From Chlamydiota bacterium (GTDB lineage Bacteria; Auribacterota; UBA3054; B51-G9): 9,651 nucleotides of DNA. The DNA lies in the NCBI GenBank assembly GCA_030596365.1, contig JAUVKG010000072.1, positions 1 through 9,651 on the forward strand. Reading direction: 5' to 3'. Each line of letters opens with the position of its first letter. Within the stretch, counting starts at the first letter, position 1. Positions 1-5,370 of the stretch are shown piece after piece. The notes under the pieces are model-generated. The model made no database searches. It was not told the DNA's origin and saw only the letters and a list, made by a program, of their open reading frames with translations. A program made the translations under genes and the position numbers.

Positions 1-27
1 GGGTTATTCGCATTAATTCCCTTTTTT

Positions 28-36
28 TGATATAAT
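28..36 (+). promoter_or_regulatory. Extended -10 promoter of pfkA
   Basis: TGA-TATAAT at 28-36 is a consensus -10 hexamer with the extended TG motif. No good -35 lies 17 bp upstream, as expected for an extended -10 promoter. Transcription would start near 43, giving a leader of roughly 25 nt before the pfkA ATG. The same TGATATAAT nonamer recurs upstream of the small secreted protein gene, on the other strand at 7543-7551. Confidence 0.6.
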
Positions 37-67
37 TTATCCGTAAAAAAATTTAATCTCAAACCTA

Positions 68-1051
68 ATGAATATTATGAAAGTTAAAACTATTGCTGTT
101 CTTACCTCAGGCGGGGACGCTCCCGGAATGAATACGTGCGTGCGTGCGGTTGTTCGCAGTGCGTGCGCGTATAAAATAAAAGTTATTGCTGTGATGAATG
201 GATTACAGGGGCTTATTGATGGAGATTTCCACGAATTCGGACCCCGAAATGTTTCCGGCATTGTTCATAAAGGAGGAACAATTCTTGGTACCGCGCGTTC
301 AAAAGAATTCAGAACAAAATCCGGTAGAAAAAAAGCGGCAAAAAATATTATAAATGCCGGTATTGATGCTTTAGTTATTATCGGCGGTGATGGATCTTTT
401 CGAGGCGGACACGAACTTAACAAAGATTTCGGCATTCCGTTTGTCGGTCTTCCCGGAACGATTGATAATGATATGTATGGCACCGATTTCACTATTGGTT
501 TTGACACGGCTGTAAATACTGCCGTTCAGGCAATTGATAAAATCCGCGATACCGCCGAATCTCATCACAGGTTATTTTTTGTTGAAGTGATGGGAAGACA
601 CTCAGGCGCAATCGCTGTTGAATCTGCTAGAGCCGGAGGCGCGGAAATGGCTTTAATACCTGAAGTAAAAACCGACCTCAACGCATTGATCAAATCCATT
701 CGTGAACAAAAAGACGCCGGAAAGAAAAGCGCGATCATTATTGTAGCTGAAGGCGATGACGCAGGCAGCGCGACAGAAATATCAGAAAAGGTCTATAAAA
801 TTGTCGGTGCGAAAGGGCATGTATGTGTACTCGGCCATATTCAGCGCGGCGGACACCCTTCGGCACGCGACAGAACGCTTGCTTCACGACTTGGAAATGC
901 CGCGGTTAAAGCTCTGAAAAGCGGTAAAACCAATGTACTTGTCGGGGAACTTAAAGGTAGTATTGCCTTTACTCCGGTTACAACAGTTGTAAAGAAAAAG
1001 AAAAAAGCGGATTTAAAATTGGAACAGCTTGCTCGTTTGCTGGGAACTTGA
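68..1051 (+). CDS. pfkA: ATP-dependent 6-phosphofructokinase (PfkA family)
   Basis: Phosphorylates fructose 6-phosphate to fructose 1,6-bisphosphate, the committed cytoplasmic step of glycolysis. The 327 residues match the usual PfkA length. Visible motifs are GGDAPGMN at 15-22, GGDGS at 106-110, PGTIDND at 129-135 with catalytic Asp133, MGR at 175-177, AEGDD at 227-231 and HIQRGG at 257-262. Gly109 and Gly130 sit where PPi-dependent enzymes carry Asp and Lys, so ATP is the expected phosphoryl donor. Arg168 matches E. coli Arg162, but the counterpart of substrate-binding Arg243 is His251. The effector-site arginines Arg26, Arg30 and Arg160 are present. The C-terminus ends in a lysine-rich stretch (309-313) and a short helix. 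Met4 at position 77 fits the family N-terminus better than the ATG at 68. No Shine-Dalgarno is visible. Family assignment is secure; allosteric behaviour is not predictable from this. Confidence 0.96.
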   Translation: MNIMKVKTIAVLTSGGDAPGMNTCVRAVVRSACAYKIKVIAVMNGLQGLIDGDFHEFGPRNVSGIVHKGGTILGTARSKEFRTKSGRKKAAKNIINAGIDALVIIGGDGSFRGGHELNKDFGIPFVGLPGTIDNDMYGTDFTIGFDTAVNTAVQAIDKIRDTAESHHRLFFVEVMGRHSGAIAVESARAGGAEMALIPEVKTDLNALIKSIREQKDAGKKSAIIIVAEGDDAGSATEISEKVYKIVGAKGHVCVLGHIQRGGHPSARDRTLASRLGNAAVKALKSGKTNVLVGELKGSIAFTPVTTVVKKKKKADLKLEQLARLLGT

Positions 1052-1057
1052 ATTGGT

Positions 1058-1099
1058 AATCCGTGATCCGTGATCCGTGATCCGTGATCCGTAATTGGG
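1058..1099 (+). repeat. CCGTGAT heptamer tandem repeat after pfkA
   Basis: Four CCGTGAT units (1061-1088) plus a variant CCGTAAT (1089-1095), bounded by TAAT on the left and GTAATTGG on the right. The same vocabulary appears in inverted orientation directly at the yciH stop codon (8957-8977), so this is a dispersed family with variable copy number rather than a local slippage product alone. Confidence 0.85.
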
Positions 1100-1108
1100 A
1101 AATAGAGT

Positions 1109-1133
1109 AAATTCAAATCATAGATTTGAATTT
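1109..1133. repeat. 11-bp perfect inverted repeat
   Basis: AAATTCAAATC at 1109-1119 is the exact reverse complement of 1123-1133, with a 3-nt ATA loop. It lies in the pfkA-SUMT gap just before a second, longer hairpin. The stem is AT-rich and there is no downstream T-run, so a terminator role is doubtful. Confidence 0.6.
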
Positions 1134-1146
1134 CGAATTAAATACG

Positions 1147-1181
1147 AAATTCATCCCGAAGTCTTTTTTCGGGATGAATTT
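1147..1181. terminator. 14-bp perfect hairpin, possible pfkA terminator
   Basis: AAATTCATCCCGAA (1147-1160) and its exact reverse complement (1168-1181) enclose a 7-nt loop, GTCTTTT. The CCCGA/TCGGG core makes this the most stable structure in the pfkA-SUMT gap. No poly-T tail follows on either strand, so it could instead be a mRNA 3'-end or processing element, or a dispersed palindromic repeat. A CCCGAAGGG-type word also occurs near 9475-9500. Confidence 0.5.
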
Positions 1182-1203
1182 AATCCATTAACACACTAAT
1201 CCA

Positions 1204-1956
1204 ATGACTACTGGCTTTGTATATATTATCGGCGCTGGACCGGGCGATCCTGAACTCATCACAGTTAAAGGGATAAACTGCTTAAAAAAATGTGATGTGG
1301 TTTTTTATGATGCTTCTGTTGAAAGTTCACTCGCAAAACAAGCCGGTTCAGATGCTGAACTAATAAAAGTAAGTGAAACTATTACTAATAATCCATTACT
1401 GCTTGATGAACTCAACGAACAAATAATCAAGTTTGCAAAAGAAGGGAAAACTGTCGGTGTTCTTCAGGAAGGCGACCCTTTCATTTTTGGTCTCGGCGCT
1501 GAAATTGCCCGTGCCGTAGTTAGTGAAAACATTAATTTTGCTGTTGTTCCCGGAATTACTTCAGCAATTGCCGCAGCTGCTTATGCAGGTATTCCACTCA
1601 CTTTTCGAGGTTATTCATCAACGCTGGCTTTTGCAACCGGCCACACCGATTTAAACAAAAAATATACTGACGTGGATTGGGAAAAAGTTGCCGCCGGAGT
1701 TTCTACTTTGGTTTTCTTTATGGGACTTGATAATCTTGATATGATTGTAAAAAAATTAATCGAAAACGGTCGCGATCCAAGAACGCCTCTCGCAATTGTA
1801 AGTTGCGGCACTACCGCTGAACAGGAAACTCTCTCCTCTACCTTGGGCGAAATTGCTGAACTGATTGAAAAAGAAAATATCAAAGTTAAAGTTCCTGCAA
1901 TTATTGTTATCGGTGATGTAGTCGGCTTACGAGATGAATTGAACTGGTTTAAGTAA
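1204..1956 (+). CDS. Uroporphyrinogen-III C-methyltransferase-like tetrapyrrole methylase
   Basis: A single-domain SAM-dependent methylase of the CobA/CysG/SUMT type, 250 residues, the normal length for stand-alone SUMT. SUMT makes precorrin-2, the branch point to sirohaem and cobalamin. Visible motifs are VYIIGAGPGDPELITVKG near the N-terminus, GDPFIFG at 90-96, PGITSAIAAAAYAGIP at 116-131 and ATGH at 144-147. A C-terminal half typical of SUMT follows (FFMGLDNL, ending in PAIIVIGDVV). However, the usual family signature RLKGGDPFVFGRGGEE reads VLQEGDPFIFGLGAEI at 86-101, and the VGKR-G-H-x-x-Q-x-EIN block is degenerate. The fold is clear; uroporphyrinogen specificity is not. No other haem or B12 gene is nearby. 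No Shine-Dalgarno sequence precedes the ATG. Confidence 0.82.
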   Translation: MTTGFVYIIGAGPGDPELITVKGINCLKKCDVVFYDASVESSLAKQAGSDAELIKVSETITNNPLLLDELNEQIIKFAKEGKTVGVLQEGDPFIFGLGAEIARAVVSENINFAVVPGITSAIAAAAYAGIPLTFRGYSSTLAFATGHTDLNKKYTDVDWEKVAAGVSTLVFFMGLDNLDMIVKKLIENGRDPRTPLAIVSCGTTAEQETLSSTLGEIAELIEKENIKVKVPAIIVIGDVVGLRDELNWFK

Positions 1957-1963
1957 ATTCGTG

Positions 1964-2032
1964 TTTTGACGTTCGACATTGGACGTTAGACCTTTAATGG
2001 ATTAACGTCAAACGTCAAACGTCAAACGTCTA
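1964..2032 (+). repeat. ACGTCAA heptamer repeat facing inverted copies
   Basis: Three ACGTCAA units plus ACGTCTA run from 2005 to 2032. On the left, TTTTGACGTT (1964-1973) and GGACGTTAGACC (1981-1992) carry the same word in the reverse orientation. The two halves can pair imperfectly across the intervening TTTAATGG. The block fills almost the whole SUMT-murJ gap and ends four bases before the murJ ATG. Confidence 0.75.
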
Positions 2033-2036
2033 AATT

Positions 2037-3599
2037 ATGTCTAACGAACACAAAAAAGTTACCCGTGCTGCAGGAGTAACCAGCGCAGCTACAAGTATTA
2101 GCCGACTTCTCGGCTTAATACGCGATATGACTATTGCTAATTTTTTCGGCATTGGTGCTGTAAGTTCAGCGTTTAGTTTTGCTTTTAAAATTCCTAATCT
2201 TTTGCGACGTTTGTTTGGCGAAGGAGCAATGGCAAGCGCTTTTATTCCTCTTTTTGCCGAGGAAATTCATAACAATGATCTGGATTCAGGATACAAGGCG
2301 GCAAACATTGTGCTGACTCTTCTCGCGGCACTGTTGGCAGTAATTGCTATGGTCATCGGTGCAGTATGTTTATTTCTTGCTCTTTTTGTTTTCGATGATT
2401 TCCAATGGCAGCTTGCTATGCTGCTTACTGTTGTTATGATTCCGTATTGTGTTTTCATCTGTCTGACAGCGGTTTGCGGAGCGATGCTCAACACTCTGGG
2501 TCATTTTTCACGCCCGGCACTTGCTCCTGTTTTATTAAATATTTCTATCATCACTTTTGTCTGGCTCGGAGCTTTTTTTCTTGGAAAGACTCATGATAAA
2601 TTAATTTATACCGCTGCAATCGGCGTGTTAATAGGTGGAGTAGCGCAACTCGCTTTTCAAATCCCCGAACTGCGTAAAAGAGGGTTCCGTTTCAAACTAG
2701 CATGGAATTTAACCCATCCCTTCGTCAGAAATATTTACATAATTATGGCTCCCGCTGTTCTCGGAGCCGGAATCACCCAAATAAATGTTTTTGTTGACGG
2801 ATTGCTTGCAATGTTTATAAATAAGCGCGGAGTTGCTGTTCTGTTTTTCGCGAACAGACTTACCGAACTTCCACTTGGAATTTTCGGTGTAGCAATTGCG
2901 ACTGCTGTTCTACCTTCTCTTAGTTTTTTTGCCGCCAAAAATGAAAAAAAGGGGTTTGTCAATGCTGTAGGGTTCGCTTTAAGGTACATCAGTTTTATAA
3001 TCATTCCCGCTGCCGTAGGCTTAATGATTCTTGGCGAACCGATTGTACGATTAATTTTCCAACACGGTGAATTCACTGCCGAAAGCACCAGTTATGTTGT
3101 GGGCGCATTACGTCTTTACGCTCCCGGTCTTATGGCATTTGCAATGTTAAAGATTATTGTTCCGACTTTTTACGCGTTAAAAGATACAAAGACGCCTGTA
3201 AAAGTTGGGTTAGCAACTCTGGTCTTAAATGTTATTTTAAATGTTATTCTTATGCAGTTTATGGCTGAACGCGGATTAGCGCTTTCAACAACAATTTGCG
3301 CATATATAAATGTTTCTCTTTTATTATTTTTATTAAGAAAAAAAATGGGTCCGCTGGGAATGAAAAAAGTTGCAGGATCAATTATTAAAATTGTTATAAC
3401 TACAATTATTATGGGATGGATGGTTTGGGGAACTTTAGTCATTATACAAAATCAGTTCCCGGGAGATGGTTTTATTGATAGATTTTTAAAAGTGATTATC
3501 CCTATTACGACAGGTTTGATTATTTATATCGTAATCGCTTTTATTACAGGACAAAGAGAATTGAAAGAATTATTATCGGCGTATCTTCGTAAGAAATAA
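2037..3599 (+). CDS. murJ: Lipid II flippase MurJ (MviN family, MOP superfamily)
   Basis: Polytopic inner-membrane protein that flips the lipid-linked peptidoglycan precursor lipid II to the periplasmic face. At 520 residues it matches the family and is strongly hydrophobic along its length, consistent with 14 helices. The N-terminal signature is present: SRLLGLIRD at 22-30, FKIPNLLRR at 50-58 and FGEGAMASAFIP at 60-71. Residues corresponding to the essential E. coli arginines 18, 24, 52 and 270 are Arg23, Arg29, Arg57 and Arg274 (in FFANRLTELPLG). The position of E. coli Asp39 is Ser44. ITQINVFVD at 246-254 and the C-terminal half also fit MurJ. There is no Shine-Dalgarno; the ATG lies directly behind a heptamer repeat. 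A cell-wall-making bacterium follows from this gene. Confidence 0.95.
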   Translation: MSNEHKKVTRAAGVTSAATSISRLLGLIRDMTIANFFGIGAVSSAFSFAFKIPNLLRRLFGEGAMASAFIPLFAEEIHNNDLDSGYKAANIVLTLLAALLAVIAMVIGAVCLFLALFVFDDFQWQLAMLLTVVMIPYCVFICLTAVCGAMLNTLGHFSRPALAPVLLNISIITFVWLGAFFLGKTHDKLIYTAAIGVLIGGVAQLAFQIPELRKRGFRFKLAWNLTHPFVRNIYIIMAPAVLGAGITQINVFVDGLLAMFINKRGVAVLFFANRLTELPLGIFGVAIATAVLPSLSFFAAKNEKKGFVNAVGFALRYISFIIIPAAVGLMILGEPIVRLIFQHGEFTAESTSYVVGALRLYAPGLMAFAMLKIIVPTFYALKDTKTPVKVGLATLVLNVILNVILMQFMAERGLALSTTICAYINVSLLLFLLRKKMGPLGMKKVAGSIIKIVITTIIMGWMVWGTLVIIQNQFPGDGFIDRFLKVIIPITTGLIIYIVIAFITGQRELKELLSAYLRKK

Positions 3600-3600
3600 T

Positions 3601-3720
3601 TTAACCACATAAGAAACATAAGAAAACATAAGAATAAATTAATATATAAAATTTAAAAACTTAATATAAAAGTTTATCTAAACAATCGTTAAATTATTAA
3701 ATCGTAAAATCATTAAATAA
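3601..3720. repeat. AT-rich gap with two degenerate word repeats
   Basis: TTAACCAC is followed by three near-copies of ATAAGAAAC (3608-3634). Farther on, around 3684-3720, comes a degenerate run of ATCGTTAA/ATCGTAAA/ATCATTAA words. No coding potential is evident and no GC-rich terminator hairpin is seen for either murJ or the convergent tRNA gene. Confidence 0.5.
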
Positions 3721-3726
3721 TATAGG

Positions 3727-3813
3727 TGGTGCGCGGAGCGAGACTTGAACTCGCATGAGCTTGCGCTCACTAGGCCCTCAACCTAGCGTGTCTACCAATT
3801 CCACCACCCGCGC
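3727..3813 (-). tRNA. tRNA-Leu (anticodon GAG)
   Basis: Reads 5' to 3' on the minus strand from 3813. The acceptor stem GCGCGGG pairs with TCCGCGC with one G-T pair. The D-arm contains GGAATTGGTAGAC. The anticodon stem is CTAGG/CCTAG around the seven-base loop TTGAGGG, giving anticodon GAG, which reads CUC and CUU. The long class II variable arm TGAGC-GCAA-GCTCA is typical of leucine tRNA. The T-arm is GCGAG-TTCAAGT-CTCGC. The discriminator is A73 and the 3' CCA is encoded (3727-3729). The gene stands alone, convergent to murJ, with its own strong promoter. Confidence 0.97.
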
Positions 3814-3822
3814 TTAAGGTTC

Positions 3823-3864
3823 ATACCTCACACGGCTGATTTATTCAGTTTTTGTGCGAGGTAT
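3823..3864 (-). promoter_or_regulatory. Leader hairpin upstream of tRNA-Leu
   Basis: On the minus strand ATACCTCGCAC pairs over 11 positions with GTGTGAGGTAT, with one G-U pair that would be a mismatch in plus-strand RNA. An inner CTGA/TCAG stem closes the loop. It lies between the predicted transcription start and the tRNA 5' end, so it may be a processing or antitermination leader. The orientation-specific wobble supports function on this strand. Confidence 0.5.
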
Positions 3865-3876
3865 AACAGGATAGAT

Positions 3877-3905
3877 ATTATATTAAAAATCAATTTTTAA
3901 GTCAA
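3877..3905 (-). promoter_or_regulatory. Sigma70-type promoter of tRNA-Leu
   Basis: Minus-strand TTGACT (-35, 3900-3905), a 17-bp spacer and TATAAT (-10, 3877-3882) form a near-consensus promoter. The start would be near 3870, about 57 nt upstream of the mature tRNA end. Strong promoters of this type suit stable RNA genes. Confidence 0.8.
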
Positions 3906-4227
3906 TTGCTTTTTGCATCACGAAAAGTAGCACAAGCTCTTGACCGGCGTATACCTGGTTCCAGCTTATGGTTTTCTAACAGATACTATTAGAGATTACT
4001 CGAAAAGGGCTTGGTAATTCAGGTACGTAGTTTCGACCCGAAACTACTGTTTGGCAAGAATACATTTACAAAAATTAATATGACATTTTTGACAAACAAG
4101 CTATTTGGGGTCCAAATAGCGTACTTTTCCGGTAAATTAAATTTATATTATAATCTTATTTTTGAAAATAAGTTTATTTATTTTAAAATCTGGTTATTAT
4201 TATTAGGTTAGTTTATTTTTTTTCTTT
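3906..4227. other. Gene-free region with paired hairpins and a broken open frame
   Basis: No recognised gene. GTAGTTTCG (4027-4035) and its exact complement (4039-4047) form a 9-bp hairpin with loop ACC. GCTATTTGG (4100-4108) and its complement (4112-4120) form another of identical size with loop GGT. GACCC at the tip of the first is complementary to GGGTC at the tip of the second. A plus-strand frame stays open from 3867 to 4211 apart from a single TAG near 3970, which could be a gene relic or chance. A structured RNA is possible; no promoter for the plus strand was found. Confidence 0.35.
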
Positions 4228-4377
4228 GCGAGCTTAGCGCCTTAGCGAGAGTTTCTTTATATTTATATTTTTTCGATATTAAATTTAAATCCTGTATGTC
4301 TTGTAATAAAACCCCCAATTCCCCCTTTAAAAGGGAAAACAGGAAAATAATTTATCTCGCTAAGGCGCTAAGCTCGC
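4228..4377. repeat. 23-bp perfect inverted repeat enclosing a C5T3 palindrome
   Basis: Positions 4228-4250 and 4355-4377 are exact reverse complements (23/23), built from the words GCGAGCTTAGCG and CCTTAGCGAGA. The 104 bp between them is AT-rich. It holds CCCCCAATTCCCCCTTT near 4312-4328 followed by AAAAGGG, itself nested in CCTGT (4291-4295)/ACAGG (4339-4343). No flanking target duplication is visible, so a mobile origin cannot be claimed. Confidence 0.75.
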
Positions 4378-4438
4378 CTAACGAAGTAACATGTAATCAT
4401 GGTCAAGGAAAAATCAACAAAGTAATAAAGATCAAATA

Positions 4439-4684
4439 TTACTTTCTGGAAAATCGAATATAAAGTATAATGAAGAAAAAAAGCGGTTTTCTTAAAAAAG
4501 GCCTGTTTTGAACACCCAAGGTACGACCCCAATAATCTAAATTCAATAATTTAGCACCAGCTTTATCAAAGATTTTCCCTATCAAGAAAGTTCCAAACAA
4601 AACTGAAATTATAGAAGAAATGCCTATTATCGAAATTAAATGTTGACATAAATACAGATGTATCACCCATAATATTACCCTCAT
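4439..4684 (-). CDS. Possible small membrane protein overlapping the tadA stop
   Basis: An 81-codon frame whose ATG overlaps the tadA TGA stop (ATGA), an arrangement typical of translational coupling. The product is hydrophobic, with a likely membrane segment around residues 15-38 (HLISIIGISSIISVLFGTFL) and a second hydrophobic stretch near the C-terminus (FFFIILYI). I recognise no family. The local base composition is as AT-rich as the neighbouring intergenic DNA and there is no Shine-Dalgarno, so this may be fortuitous or a decayed remnant. It would share the tadA transcript. The main support is the overlap and the uninterrupted frame. Confidence 0.3.
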   Translation of the reverse strand: MRVILWVIHLYLCQHLISIIGISSIISVLFGTFLIGKIFDKAGAKLLNLDYWGRTLGVQNRPFLRKPLFFFIILYIRFSRK

Positions 4685-5139
4685 TTTTTTCGTAACTTAT
4701 CAAAAAAAATGTCTAATAATCCCTTGCATTCCTCTTCCATTACACTTTCTATTATTTCAACCTTATGGACATTTTTCGCATACTGCGTAATACCAAAATT
4801 CGATAAAACTCCGCCCTGCTGCCAGTCACGCGCACCAAACACCACACACTTTAATCGCGCCTGAACAATAGCGCCGGCGCACATTGGACACGGTTCCAAA
4901 GTTACATACATCGTACAATCCCGCAACCGCCAGTCTTCCAACGCGGAAGAAGCCTGCGTAAGAGCAATCATTTCGGCATGTGCTGTTGCGTCATGCAAAC
5001 GTTCAACCTGATTATGCGCTTTGCCGATCACTTCGTTATTGTGAATAACGACAGCGCCAACCGGGATTTCGTTTTCATCGGCTGCAGCAGCAGCTTCCCG
5101 CAGCGCTATTTTCATAAAATATTCGTTAGTAAAAATCAT
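4681..5139 (-). CDS. tadA: tRNA-specific adenosine deaminase TadA
   Basis: Zinc-dependent deaminase that converts A34 to inosine in the anticodon of tRNA-Arg(ACG), allowing one tRNA to read CGU, CGC and CGA. Its 152 residues fit the family. The zinc ligand and proton-shuttle motif HAE is at 54-56 (His54, Glu56) and the other ligands are Cys84 and Cys87 in EPCPMCAGAI. PVGAVV at 26-31 and FGARD at 101-105 match E. coli TadA with an offset of three residues. The N-terminus NEYFMKIALREA is canonical, which supports the ATG at 5139. That ATG lies exactly six bases after the -10 hexamer, so the mRNA is predicted to be leaderless. Anticodon-modifying genes are usually essential. Confidence 0.96.
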   Translation of the reverse strand: MIFTNEYFMKIALREAAAAADENEIPVGAVVIHNNEVIGKAHNQVERLHDATAHAEMIALTQASSALEDWRLRDCTMYVTLEPCPMCAGAIVQARLKCVVFGARDWQQGGVLSNFGITQYAKNVHKVEIIESVMEEECKGLLDIFFDKLRKK

Positions 5140-5145
5140 GGAATT

Positions 5146-5174
5146 ATTTTAGCAGTTATTAGCGTGACAGTCAA
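5146..5174 (-). promoter_or_regulatory. tadA promoter predicting a leaderless mRNA
   Basis: Minus-strand TTGACT (5169-5174), exactly 17 bp, then TAAAAT (5146-5151) preceded by TG-C as an extended -10. Six bases (AATTCC) separate the -10 from the tadA ATG, so +1 falls on or next to the A of the start codon. There is no room for a ribosome binding site. Confidence 0.7.
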
Positions 5175-5178
5175 TGGG

Positions 5179-5282
5179 GAGTGGTTGAGTGGTTGAGTGG
5201 TTGAGTGGTTGAGTAGTTGAGTAGTTGAGTAGTTGAGTAGTTGAGTGGTTGAGTGGTTGAGTGGTTGAGTGGTTGAGTAGTT
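5179..5282 (+). repeat. GTTGAGT(G/A) octamer array between divergent promoters
   Basis: Twelve complete octamers from 5184 to 5279, with a partial unit at each end. The last base alternates in blocks: three G units (four with the partial unit), four A units, four G units, one A unit. The array starts five bases upstream of the tadA -35 and ends about 40 bp before the -35 of the GH20 gene. The block order implies amplification of multi-unit segments, not only single-unit slippage. Confidence 0.92.
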
Positions 5283-5283
5283 C

Positions 5284-5311
5284 TTCGACTTTCGACCTTC
5301 GACCTTTAGAC
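5284..5311 (+). repeat. TTCGACC heptamer run
   Basis: Four consecutive 7-bp units: TTCGACT, TTCGACC, TTCGACC, TTTAGAC. It abuts the octamer array and shares words with the left arm of the SUMT-murJ repeat (TTCGAC, TTAGACC). Confidence 0.65.
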
Positions 5312-5320
5312 AATTAAGTA

Positions 5321-5349
5321 TTGACTTTTTTTCCACTTTATGTTATTTT
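5321..5349 (+). promoter_or_regulatory. Promoter of the GH20-like gene
   Basis: TTGACT (5321-5326), a 17-bp spacer, then TATTTT (5344-5349) with an upstream TG (5341-5342) as an extended -10. The start would be near 5356, some 15 nt before the GTG at 5371. The -35 and spacing are identical to those of the tadA and tRNA-Leu promoters. Confidence 0.6.
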
Positions 5350-5370
5350 TTTATATAACCTTTAAATATA

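Noticed and set aside
1058..1095. Short regular repeats as a possible CRISPR array
   Set aside because: Units are contiguous 7-9 bp words without spacers, and no cas gene is present. The same applies to the arrays at 5179-5282 and 9507-9651.
4011..4211. 66-codon plus-strand ORF starting with TTG
   Set aside because: No ribosome binding site or promoter, AT-rich composition, and it runs through two perfect hairpins. At best it is part of a relic.
4228..4377. Second MITE bounded by the 23-bp inverted repeat
   Set aside because: No direct duplication is visible outside the repeat ends and the words resemble other dispersed intergenic repeats, so transposition is not supported.
5136..5336. 66-codon minus-strand ORF with repeated STTQPLNH-type peptide
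   Set aside because: It is simply the translation of the octamer array; an 8-bp unit cycles through three frames giving a periodic peptide, and it overlaps the tadA promoter.
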